A DNA stretch of 40,051 nucleotides, from contig JAFEDN010000004.1 of NCBI GenBank assembly GCA_018241585.1, positions 1-40,051 on the forward strand, given 5' to 3'. The notes under the pieces were generated by a model, which ran no database searches, was not told the origin of the DNA, and saw only the letters and a list, made by a program, of their open reading frames with translations. Each line of letters opens with the position of its first letter. Within the stretch, counting starts at the first letter, position 1. The translations under genes and the position numbers were made by a program. Below are positions 15,975-24,416 of this stretch, piece by piece. Source of the stretch: Pseudomonadota bacterium. Lineage in GTDB: Bacteria; Pseudomonadota; Gammaproteobacteria; Coxiellales; Coxiellaceae.

Positions 15975-18900
15975 ATGCGCTTAATACTCTTAAGGGGGTG
16001 GGTGTTTCCCTGGATTTATTCTAATGAGGTGATCAAAATCCTGCAGCTTTCTAAAAGGCAGCAGCAGGATTGCCTTAGTTATTTCTTAACTTTCAAGACC
16101 ATTCCATGGCAAGATTATCCTGGCTGCTCACTCTATGAGACAGTCAGGGATTATCTCATATTGCAATTTATTAAAGAGAAATTTGAAAATTCCGCTAGGG
16201 TCCATTTTGAAACAGTTAAAAGTCTAATAAAATCACTAAGATTGACTCAGTTAATTCAGCAAAATACTCTGCCTGCAAGCACCAGTTTTGAACAGAAATA
16301 TTGGCTGAGTACCTGTCTACTGCAATCCATCGATGCTTATAATCAGAGGATTGAAGAGCATTCTGTTAACAAAATAAAAGAAAAATTGATTCAATTAAAA
16401 TATAAACCAGAACAGCTTGATGAGCAATGTCGGAAATTAGCTCATCTGGTACTTCACCAATCGGAAATTGTCATTACCTTTGATTCTAAAGGATATGATT
16501 TTTCATCTGCAAGTATGTTCAGCTTTTTTCAAACCCGAAAAACTAACGCGGCAAATATCCAGGATGAAAAAAGTTTTAATGAATATTTAATCATTCGTTT
16601 AAGTGCAGAAACGCTCCATTATTTAAATGCTGAGCCAGATAATTTACAAAATTTTTTAATGGATAGTTCTGCCCATCCTGTCTATGCTACATTACAATTT
16701 TTGGTCACTCCTGTGACCATTTATGGTAACAGTTTTATGGTACTGGATCGTTCTCAAAAAAATGCTGCAACCGCTATTTTTGGATCACCAATAAGAAAAA
16801 TGATCGAGCAAGGCATACGTCTGAAGCCGGTGCGATTTACCAAGTCACCTTATCCATTGATTGCTCAATTCTCCGACCGGTTACTAAAAACTTGTCTTGA
16901 GACCGATCAAAAAAAACCATTTTCGTCGGAATTTGATATACAATTTAATAATCATGAAACACAGTATATAGAAGTTCAACTACTTAATAATATTTCATTG
17001 AATAATTCTGGTCATGTTAAGCATATCCATCTGGATTTTAATTCACATTTACCTAAATTTGAAAAAATTGACCAATGGATTGATCAGGGGATAAATATCA
17101 GTATTGGCAATAATCCCTTTGATTGCTTAGCCTTTAGAGAAGCCTATTCTTCGGGAGAGATGGCAGAATTTCTTCTCAAAGAGACGGTGTCTCATATTTA
17201 TAGAGCCGCATTAATTATTGCTGAAACCAACGAAAGCTATTTAAAATTAATCCCCAGCCATAAGGCATTGCAATTTATATTTAATATTACCATGAATAGG
17301 CCGCACCTGCATCAAGCTCAAGCGGCAGCCTTGCTCTACCAGTTGGGAGTTCGCAGGTATTTCACTAATATTCCTGCGATCGCATTTGATCAAAAAAAAA
17401 TAGAATACATTCTGCCATTAACCGAAACATCTGCTGATAGTGGTGCGTTAACAGATCATGACTCCTATTCTGAAAACTTTTATTCTTTGAAAAAACTATT
17501 AGAAAAATTTCTGAAAAAGATTTTTTTAATCGTGCTGATTTCATTTCAAAACGAACAATATTATCTGCTTAACAATAAACCCCACCCAATTACCGGCAAA
17601 GGAGCAACAGAAGAAAGCAATCAAACTAAACATTGCCATCTAGGTGAAGCAAAGACTTCTTATGATATTGAAGTGCATTGGATGTTTGATCGTGTAGTGA
17701 TTGAAGTTATCTCCAGCCGTCAACAGGATGCAGATTCAGTCATGGCAAATATAACTAAATTATTTGCAAGTAAAGCTAAACTTGACCAATTTTTAATTTA
17801 TATTGATTTGCCTTTAACTAAATTGCTCAAAAAACTGCAAAAATCTTACTACCCTTATCAAAGTACCATTATCTATGAAAATAAAATAATCAGTCATTAT
17901 GGAGATTTGTTATTTGCATTTAGATATGGTTTTACCTCGCCGGGAGGGCATAATAATGATCCTTATAGTTGGATTGGAGCGGTAGCTGATATTGAGTTTG
18001 GTAAATTAATAGCTGATTGGCGAATTATTGAGGCTCATAAAAAAATCTTGAACACGACTGCTCAGCCCGTTACTATTTACTATTCCTTGCCTACTGAATG
18101 TTTGGCTACGATTCAGGAGGAAGCAGATGAGTTTGTTCCAGGCAGCTTGCTGCGCATACCGGTATGGAGATTAGGCAATCTAACCTCGGAAGAAATTGAT
18201 CGATCCGCTAATATATGTAAGCTGAGTAGTGAAAACTATATAAAAAATTTTGGTAGAGCTTTATTGTTGAGACCTGTTAACTCCATTGTAGTGTACATAC
18301 ATTGGGCGCAGCAAGAAATACAAGAAATAATTTCAATGCTTTTTTATAATACCGTTAAATTTTCGGTTGAAATAAAACGGCAACTAGAAGTTATCACTTA
18401 TAACGAAGCATACTATTGGAAACCCTGTCATGACTTTGGAAGAATTGAAATTAAAGGAGCAAATCATTACATAGAACTCTTGCAAAAACAAGTTCATGAT
18501 TTCTCTCATTCATTGAGCACTCAAACTCGAGAGTCTACCTTAGTATTAGCTGAAACTAATCCATTGCAGTTGATCCAAAGGATGGAAGAGACGCCTATCG
18601 ACTTAGTCTGTAATGATTTGAAGTTGACTCAAAGAATACTCAAGCAATTGCGTACCAATAGTTTGACTTATCTACTTCAATTTAAAATTGATAAAATTAG
18701 TGAAATTTTTATGCAAATTAGTAAAGCTGGTCACCCCTGGGATCAGCTTCTAGGTGAAAAAGGTGGTGAAATTGCCCTACATTTAATTAAGTTGGTTTTA
18801 CCAGATTCAAAAGCTGACCACTCTTTTCTAAAAAAATTTGTTTTGGAGTCTTGGGGGCCATTAGAGAAAACCACACTACATATAGCAACGGAATTACATG

Positions 18901-19607
18901 ATCTACCAGCGGTAAAATTTTTATCGGAAAAAATAGGTATTATTCCCCAAGCTAGAGATAAAAATTGGGATACGCCGTTACATTACGCTTGCCAAAAAGC
19001 TGATCTGGAACTGCTACAATATTTTATTATCCAGCGTAAAGCACAGTTATTTTTGAGAAATTACAAAAAACAAAGTTTGTGGTTTGTAGCTGCCTTAAGC
19101 AATAATTGGCAGATTGTTTATTTTTTAACTGAATGTCTTAGTAAGGACCCTGCACTGCCTAGTAATATAGAAAAATTTAAAAAAGATATGGTTGCAGAAG
19201 CGAAAAGTCATTTGGCGCATAAATCGTTTTTACATCTACTGATTAATGAGTGTAAAATGGAACCAAATCAATTTGAATTTGTGGTTAAACAGATGTTGTT
19301 AATATATCATTCTATCATTAAACTTCCCGATAGTAATGGTAATACACTGTTACATCTTGCCGTAGGCAGGAATGATATAATGGTAACTCAATTACTGATC
19401 GATGCTAAGGCAGATATCAACCCTCGTAATAACGAATTCATGACTCCTTTAGACATTGCGAATATTCATCTATATGAAAACGTTGCTGGGTTGCTTACTA
19501 AACATGGTGCGACGCCAATTACTTTTACAGCTATTGCCGATTTTTCTTTGGATCAGTATCCTAGATTTGGTCTTGGAGACTTATCTGTGCCAATATCTCG
19601 TAAATAA
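15975..19607 (+). CDS. large protein with C-terminal ankyrin repeats
   Basis: This 1210-aa protein starts at ATG 15975, 18 nt after the previous stop. The ribosome binding site is weak, so translational coupling is likely. The first 900 residues show no family I recognise, no signal peptide and no convincing membrane segment. From about residue 964 ankyrin repeats appear: TTLHIATELHDLPAVKFL, DTPLHYACQKADLELLQYFI, a weaker third repeat (SLWFVAALSNNWQIVYFL), and after a helical insert GNTLLHLAVGRNDIMVTQLL and MTPLDIANIHLYENVAGLL. Ankyrin repeats usually bind partner proteins, and Legionella and Coxiella export many such proteins through Dot/Icm. An effector role is therefore plausible but unproven. 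The large N-terminal region could hold an undescribed enzymatic domain. Confidence 0.8.
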   Translation: MRLILLRGWVFPWIYSNEVIKILQLSKRQQQDCLSYFLTFKTIPWQDYPGCSLYETVRDYLILQFIKEKFENSARVHFETVKSLIKSLRLTQLIQQNTLPASTSFEQKYWLSTCLLQSIDAYNQRIEEHSVNKIKEKLIQLKYKPEQLDEQCRKLAHLVLHQSEIVITFDSKGYDFSSASMFSFFQTRKTNAANIQDEKSFNEYLIIRLSAETLHYLNAEPDNLQNFLMDSSAHPVYATLQFLVTPVTIYGNSFMVLDRSQKNAATAIFGSPIRKMIEQGIRLKPVRFTKSPYPLIAQFSDRLLKTCLETDQKKPFSSEFDIQFNNHETQYIEVQLLNNISLNNSGHVKHIHLDFNSHLPKFEKIDQWIDQGINISIGNNPFDCLAFREAYSSGEMAEFLLKETVSHIYRAALIIAETNESYLKLIPSHKALQFIFNITMNRPHLHQAQAAALLYQLGVRRYFTNIPAIAFDQKKIEYILPLTETSADSGALTDHDSYSENFYSLKKLLEKFLKKIFLIVLISFQNEQYYLLNNKPHPITGKGATEESNQTKHCHLGEAKTSYDIEVHWMFDRVVIEVISSRQQDADSVMANITKLFASKAKLDQFLIYIDLPLTKLLKKLQKSYYPYQSTIIYENKIISHYGDLLFAFRYGFTSPGGHNNDPYSWIGAVADIEFGKLIADWRIIEAHKKILNTTAQPVTIYYSLPTECLATIQEEADEFVPGSLLRIPVWRLGNLTSEEIDRSANICKLSSENYIKNFGRALLLRPVNSIVVYIHWAQQEIQEIISMLFYNTVKFSVEIKRQLEVITYNEAYYWKPCHDFGRIEIKGANHYIELLQKQVHDFSHSLSTQTRESTLVLAETNPLQLIQRMEETPIDLVCNDLKLTQRILKQLRTNSLTYLLQFKIDKISEIFMQISKAGHPWDQLLGEKGGEIALHLIKLVLPDSKADHSFLKKFVLESWGPLEKTTLHIATELHDLPAVKFLSEKIGIIPQARDKNWDTPLHYACQKADLELLQYFIIQRKAQLFLRNYKKQSLWFVAALSNNWQIVYFLTECLSKDPALPSNIEKFKKDMVAEAKSHLAHKSFLHLLINECKMEPNQFEFVVKQMLLIYHSIIKLPDSNGNTLLHLAVGRNDIMVTQLLIDAKADINPRNNEFMTPLDIANIHLYENVAGLLTKHGATPITFTAIADFSLDQYPRFGLGDLSVPISRK

Positions 19608-19642
19608 GAGCGAATTCTTTTAATTTTAGGAGGGATTAATAT

Positions 19643-20896
19643 ATGCAAGACATACAAAGAGAAATAGAAAATATTGCTTTAGACCAAAAGATTATTGCGA
19701 TTCAGGAAATCGTTAAAAGTAAATCTGATCTGCTGTCCGCCGAATTTAAACAACATCTTACTGGTCTTGCTGCGGTGTATCTCCCAGATTTAAAACAACA
19801 AAATTCCGCTGAAAAAGAAATGTCCTTAACTACATTAATTAAGCAGCTTACTAGTGACTATTCAAAGGAATATTGTTTTGGGCTGGTGATGGAAATTTTT
19901 CAGCGTGGCCGGGGCTCTTTACAGCATGATTATGAACCTAAGCAATCTCCACCCAAAGTTAACACAAAATTAGATGAAAAAAAGCCTGCAAAGCAGCCGA
20001 TTAAAACATCTGAGCTTGAATCTTTTGTTAAGGATTTATTGGGTGAATTAGCAGATATTGATGTTTCGGACAATGATATTGAGGTATTCTTAAATACTTT
20101 AACCTATTCTTTACAATTTTTTACGGATCAAAATGATCTTGAAAATACTTTACGAACGGCAATTCACACTTTAAACACCCAGTATTTAAAATTAGCAAAT
20201 ACTGCAGCTATTATTGATTTGCTTAAACCTGCTTTGTTGAAATTGAAAACCGGAACTTTTACCGATTCTGCACTAAATTCTCCTGTTTTTGAACCGAACA
20301 AAGCTGCTTTACCTGAAAAAAAACCTGCCTTTGGCGATGAGGTCCAAGATGATACAGATGACGAAGCTGATCTGGATGACTCAGATGAAGAGAATAGCGG
20401 GTTAATGCAGATGATTGCTGAAGGTAATTTTGATGAAGATTGTTATAAACTGCTAACAGCAATTTTTTTCACCACTGCGGCAACTGATGTCAGTGAACTT
20501 TGCCAAGAAATCAAAATCGCCGGAGATCAATTTTTACAAGCATTGCAAAGCCAAGTAGACTCTGTTATCCCAGACGGAAAATTCCCGACAATTATTGATC
20601 AATATCAGAAAAAATTATCTAATTTTCAAAAATTCTGTTCCACGGCATTTGATGAATTTTATAAAAAAACTTCCAAACGTATTTTACGTGAGCCTTCGCT
20701 TTATGCTTTGACCAAATCATCTGAGGAATTAAGTAATAAGCTTAAGAAACTGTTGAGTCAATATTCTTCAGGGAAAAATTCTCTCAGCGGTAATCAATTT
20801 AGATTAGCACTGGGAGTCAGCTCTTCTAGCAGCTCAGGCTCTAGTCAATCTAGCTCACAATCCAGCTCAACAAAGTTTAGCGGGTCAGGCCCGTAA
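19643..20896 (+). CDS. hypothetical acidic protein with serine-rich tail
   Basis: The ATG at 19643 has a very strong AGGAGG about 9 nt upstream, and the gene follows the 1210-aa gene by 35 nt. The 417-aa product is hydrophilic with no membrane segment. Its middle holds a very acidic stretch at about residues 234-252 (DDTDDEADLDDSDEENSG), and it ends in a serine-rich low-complexity tail (VSSSSSSGSSQSSSQSSS, then TKFSGSGP). The other parts are helical and unrecognised. Disordered acidic and serine-rich segments are common in secreted eukaryote-like proteins of intracellular bacteria, and the operon position links it to the ankyrin protein. It could be a partner or chaperone-bound substrate; this is inference. 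Confidence 0.75.
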   Translation: MQDIQREIENIALDQKIIAIQEIVKSKSDLLSAEFKQHLTGLAAVYLPDLKQQNSAEKEMSLTTLIKQLTSDYSKEYCFGLVMEIFQRGRGSLQHDYEPKQSPPKVNTKLDEKKPAKQPIKTSELESFVKDLLGELADIDVSDNDIEVFLNTLTYSLQFFTDQNDLENTLRTAIHTLNTQYLKLANTAAIIDLLKPALLKLKTGTFTDSALNSPVFEPNKAALPEKKPAFGDEVQDDTDDEADLDDSDEENSGLMQMIAEGNFDEDCYKLLTAIFFTTAATDVSELCQEIKIAGDQFLQALQSQVDSVIPDGKFPTIIDQYQKKLSNFQKFCSTAFDEFYKKTSKRILREPSLYALTKSSEELSNKLKKLLSQYSSGKNSLSGNQFRLALGVSSSSSSGSSQSSSQSSSTKFSGSGP

Positions 20897-20962
20897 CTTT
20901 GTCAGACGTTCTGATCATTTAAGTCAAGTTTACAGACCGGATTTGATGTGGCGATCCGAGAA

Positions 20963-21745
20963 TTAGGTCTTTGGATTGGGTTCTTTGTTCTTCCACGCTC
21001 GTAAGTAATAAAATACTTCTATCGGATCAACCAAATTTTTAGCGATATGTTTCGATACATTTTCAATAATTTCTGGAGCTGTGCAACGCAGGAAAGGATT
21101 TGATTTCCGTTCTTCTTTTAAAGAGCTGGGAAGGGTACAGCCATGATCGCGCATAGCATGGGTTGCATTGAGTAATTTAGAGTGAAGATCAGGATTGTCG
21201 GGATCAACCAGTTGAGCAAAATTTAAATTTGCTAGAGTATATTCATGACCACAATAAATTTTCGTGGCTTCGTCTAGCTGATTGATCTTGTTCAGAGAAT
21301 GATACATTTGTGCAGCCGTGCCTTCAAAAATTTTACCACAACCGACACTAAATAAAGTATCGCCACAAAATAAATTATCTGCCACTAGATATGCTACATG
21401 GTCCAATGTATGCCCTGGAATTGCTAAAACGGTTACTTTCATTGACATACAATCAAATGTTTCACCCTCATGGACTGGGTGGTTAATCTGGGGAATACTA
21501 GTTTGATCAGCACCGTAGATAAAAACATTCGGATAGTGGCTCAATAGTTCAGCAACTCCACCGCAGTGATCTGCATGATGGTGAGTAATCAGAATTCCTG
21601 TTAATTCAAGCCGGCGTTTCTGCAAAATTGCCAATAAGTTGTGTGCTTCTCCCGGGTCAACCACCCAAGCTGTCGATGAATGTTGATCTGTCAGCAACCA
21701 GATGTAATTGTCTTGGAAGGCACGAATCGGCTCGATTTTCACCAA
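20963..21745 (-). CDS. gloB: hydroxyacylglutathione hydrolase (glyoxalase II)
   Basis: This 260-aa metallo-beta-lactamase-fold enzyme has the binuclear metal motif THHHADHCGG (H55, H57, D59, H60), GHTLDHVAYL, FCGDTLFSVGCG and CGHEYTLANL. The C-terminal region (ERKSNPFLRC) is the glutathione-binding part of glyoxalase II. It hydrolyses S-lactoylglutathione to D-lactate and glutathione in methylglyoxal detoxification in the cytoplasm. Start: TTG at 21745 (6 nt after AGGAG) or the next codon, GTG at 21742 (9 nt); both fit and differ by one residue. It is convergent with the serine-tail gene and stands alone. The length is normal for the family. Confidence 0.95.
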   Translation of the reverse strand: MVKIEPIRAFQDNYIWLLTDQHSSTAWVVDPGEAHNLLAILQKRRLELTGILITHHHADHCGGVAELLSHYPNVFIYGADQTSIPQINHPVHEGETFDCMSMKVTVLAIPGHTLDHVAYLVADNLFCGDTLFSVGCGKIFEGTAAQMYHSLNKINQLDEATKIYCGHEYTLANLNFAQLVDPDNPDLHSKLLNATHAMRDHGCTLPSSLKEERKSNPFLRCTAPEIIENVSKHIAKNLVDPIEVFYYLRAWKNKEPNPKT

Positions 21746-21897
21746 AAAATACTCCTATACAGCGATTTATTTAAGATTCAATTTCAGTAACTATTCAGCC
21801 GTTCTGCGTTTGCAAATCTATATCTCTGAACTAGTTACTAATTGCAAGCATTTATAATAGTGCGCCAGTTGAAGATTGTCCATTCAAGCCCAAGAAA

Positions 21898-23469
21898 TTA
21901 TTGCGGGGTTAATTTTAAATAATTTGAAAAAAATAAATAAACACCGTTAGTCCATCCAAAACCAGCCTCATTGCTGGAATAGCCATAATAAATTTTGTTT
22001 AATCTTGAGCCGCAACTTCGTACATCATATTTTTCTACAATAACGCCATGCTTTGCAAAATCGTTATCAATTAGGCTAATCCATTTATAGGCGATACGCC
22101 GTGCTGCTTGCTGATAATGGTAATTATCCAGACCTTTAACTGCAAAATATTGCAAAGGAGCCCAACCATAAGGCGCATCCCATTGCATATGCGTAACATA
22201 AGCGCTGGTTAAAATGCCACAGTTAGTTTCTAATGAGGGTAAATTTTCTACAATTCTTTTTGCTTGTTCTGGAGATGCAATTCCAGCCCACAAGGGATAA
22301 AAAGTAGCTGCATCAATATAAGGTCTGGTTGCTTTAGTTTTAAAATTATAATCAAAATAAAATCCAGTGTTGTTGTCCCACAAATATTGATTGATCAATA
22401 TTGCGCGTTTTCTGGCTCTTTGTTGCCAAATTTTTGCTTGATTCAACTCTCCCAGGGTCATATAGATTTTTTGAGTATCTACTTCCATTTTATACAATAA
22501 AGAATTGAGTGTAACCGGAGCATAATTAATAATTGTGGCGCCAAAGGCCCCGTATTGACCTGTGAGATCAAATCCAGACTCTCTTACCGATCGATCATTG
22601 GTATAAAACAACGGTGTCAATTGATTGGTATTTTGATCGTAATAAAGATTTATGTCGTAATCTGATAGCGAATTATGCCGGTAATAGTCTTTAACTTCAT
22701 CATAAAACGATTTTCCGGTTGATTTATCAGGTATATTGGCTTCATACGAAGGGCCATTTCCTTCGGCATAGTAACGAGATAAACCTAAATTTGGAATCAA
22801 ATGCGGAGGAGAGGTCCAAAAATGATATAATTTTGTTATTGCGGGTAAAGTGGATTTTAACCAGACTTTATCGTGAGTTTGATTATAAACCGCTAAAACC
22901 ATTTGAGTAACCAATGGCGGCTGTGATCTTTGTAAATGAAAAGAGCGGTTTGAATTTAAAATTTTTCCGTAATAATTGATCTCATAAACAAAGTTATCAA
23001 CCATATTTTTTGCTAGTGTAATTTGATGATTTGCTAGCAATCCCAATATAATAAAATAGCTATCCCATCCATACATTTCATTAAACATCCCTCCCGGAAC
23101 CACAAAGGGATAAGGTAAATAGAGCAGACCTGGTGGAATACGACTGGTTTCTGCCGGCAATTTTTCTAAATCTATTTTCTGAAAATCTTGCGGTGGCATT
23201 TCCTGGTGTAATTTTGCGGAAATTTTATCAATTGATTCATCCGCCGGAATATAAATTATCCATTTTTGTGGCGCTGGGATAACTTTAGGATCGATAGCTG
23301 CTTTTAATAACTGTTTATTGGTGCGGGTTAATACCGGCCAACTTTGGTCAATATAATTTAGTACTGCAATATGTTGATCATGCTCAATAGATATTTGTGG
23401 ATCGGGATTAGCTACACATTTGGTTATTAAAATAAGTAATAGATAAAATTTTTTGATGTTCCTGAACAT
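21898..23469 (-). CDS. exported trehalase, GH37, neutral-trehalase-like
   Basis: This 523-aa protein hydrolyses trehalose to two glucose. It starts with ATG at 23469 after AAGGAGG and has a signal peptide (about 20 residues, KKFYLLLILITKCVA), so it acts in the periplasm or outside. GH37 signature 1 reads PGGMFNEMYGWDSY (125-138) and signature 2 QWDAPYGWAPLQ. The ESGFD and NEAGFGWTNGV stretches carry the likely catalytic Asp and Glu. The blocks LPYPFVVPGG, YEINYYGKILNSNRSF and RSQPP resemble fungal neutral trehalases more than E. coli TreA. Residue 128 is Met where the signature has a substrate-binding Arg (PGGRF). Activity may be altered. It is divergent from the L,D-transpeptidase gene. Confidence 0.92.
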   Translation of the reverse strand: MFRNIKKFYLLLILITKCVANPDPQISIEHDQHIAVLNYIDQSWPVLTRTNKQLLKAAIDPKVIPAPQKWIIYIPADESIDKISAKLHQEMPPQDFQKIDLEKLPAETSRIPPGLLYLPYPFVVPGGMFNEMYGWDSYFIILGLLANHQITLAKNMVDNFVYEINYYGKILNSNRSFHLQRSQPPLVTQMVLAVYNQTHDKVWLKSTLPAITKLYHFWTSPPHLIPNLGLSRYYAEGNGPSYEANIPDKSTGKSFYDEVKDYYRHNSLSDYDINLYYDQNTNQLTPLFYTNDRSVRESGFDLTGQYGAFGATIINYAPVTLNSLLYKMEVDTQKIYMTLGELNQAKIWQQRARKRAILINQYLWDNNTGFYFDYNFKTKATRPYIDAATFYPLWAGIASPEQAKRIVENLPSLETNCGILTSAYVTHMQWDAPYGWAPLQYFAVKGLDNYHYQQAARRIAYKWISLIDNDFAKHGVIVEKYDVRSCGSRLNKIYYGYSSNEAGFGWTNGVYLFFSNYLKLTPQ

Positions 23470-23634
23470 TTTTCCTCCTTGAAAGACTGAATAGTCTAGC
23501 AGAACTTTTATGTTAGCTAGTTTTTAGGGCTCATGTCTATGCATTGGTAATTTTACTATTTATTAAAAACCAAATTTATTTTATAATAAAAGTGACGTAG
23601 TGAATCAAAACAGCAGGATGCAAGGGGGAAAAAG

Positions 23635-24336
23635 ATGATGGTGCGTATTTGGATTGTTTTTTTGTTTAGTTTGCTCTATTTACCTGCAGCTTATAGTTTT
23701 TACGGCAAAGAATTTTGTAATTATCCTGATGATTTTTTGTGCATGAAGGTTGAGCCAGGTCAGACGTGGGAAAAGTTATGGCCAGACCCTCATGAAAGAA
23801 ATTTAATAATGCGTTTTAATAGAACTAATTTACCCTTATCTACTCGTCATTGGATAGTGATTCCTAAAAAATTAAATCAACTGAGTTTAATGGATTTAGC
23901 TCCTTTCCCACTAAAAATTGTACCTCCTCAGCATCGATTTCTGCTTATAGACCTCAAACAGTTAGCTTTTGGAGCTTATAATAATGCTGGAGATTTAATA
24001 TACTGGGGGCCGATCTCAGGAGGTAAAAGTTTCTGTGAAGATATTAAGCAACCTTGTAATACTCCTTTAGGTTCATTTCGTATCCAGCGTATGCAAGGGG
24101 CTGACTGTATCTCTTCGCAATTCCCAGTTGCTACTAACGGGGGCGCTCCCATGCCTTATTGCATGCATTTTTACAGAGGCTATGCCATACATGGTTCTTC
24201 TGAACTTCCAGGAAAAAATGCTAGTCATGGTTGTATTAGGCTTATCACTACCGACGCGATCTGGCTTAATAAAAACTTTATAAAAATTGGAACTGAAATT
24301 AAAATTATAACCTCAAACGAACCTCAAGACGGCTAA
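23635..24336 (+). CDS. exported L,D-transpeptidase (YkuD)
   Basis: The 233-aa product has a signal peptide (MVRIWIVFLFSLLYLPAAYS) and a YkuD catalytic domain with the motif HGSSELPGKNASHGCIRL; the nucleophile is the cysteine at about residue 200. These enzymes cross-link peptidoglycan 3-3 or attach lipoproteins to it in the periplasm. The N-terminal third (FCNYPDDFLCMKVEPGQTWE) resembles a degenerate LysM-like segment, as in ErfK/YcfS-type proteins. AAGGGGG lies shortly upstream of the ATG. It is divergent from trehalase, with 165 bp between them. Confidence 0.92.
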   Translation: MMVRIWIVFLFSLLYLPAAYSFYGKEFCNYPDDFLCMKVEPGQTWEKLWPDPHERNLIMRFNRTNLPLSTRHWIVIPKKLNQLSLMDLAPFPLKIVPPQHRFLLIDLKQLAFGAYNNAGDLIYWGPISGGKSFCEDIKQPCNTPLGSFRIQRMQGADCISSQFPVATNGGAPMPYCMHFYRGYAIHGSSELPGKNASHGCIRLITTDAIWLNKNFIKIGTEIKIITSNEPQDG

Positions 24337-24352
24337 GGCTAGCTTGTGCTCC

Positions 24353-24404
24353 TAAAATAACCTTGTATTTTATCCTAATATAGATTAAAATAACCTTGTA
24401 TTTT
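24353..24404. repeat. 19-bp direct repeat upstream of the AAA ATPase gene
   Basis: TAAAATAACCTTGTATTTT occurs twice without change, at 24353-24371 and 24386-24404, 33 bp apart. Each copy is also an interrupted palindrome (AAAATA-N6-TATTTT). A TTGTAT in the first copy (24363-24368) and TAAAAT in the second (24386-24391), 17 bp apart, could be the -35 and -10. The repeats may therefore be operator sites on the promoter. A related CTTGTATTTTT is found at about 25865, upstream of the 56-aa gene. Confidence 0.6.
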
Positions 24405-24416
24405 GGGATAAATTTT

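Noticed and set aside
20870..20896. CGGGTCAGGCCCG hairpin at the end of the serine-tail gene as a terminator
   Set aside because: The stem is only four pairs and no T-tract follows.
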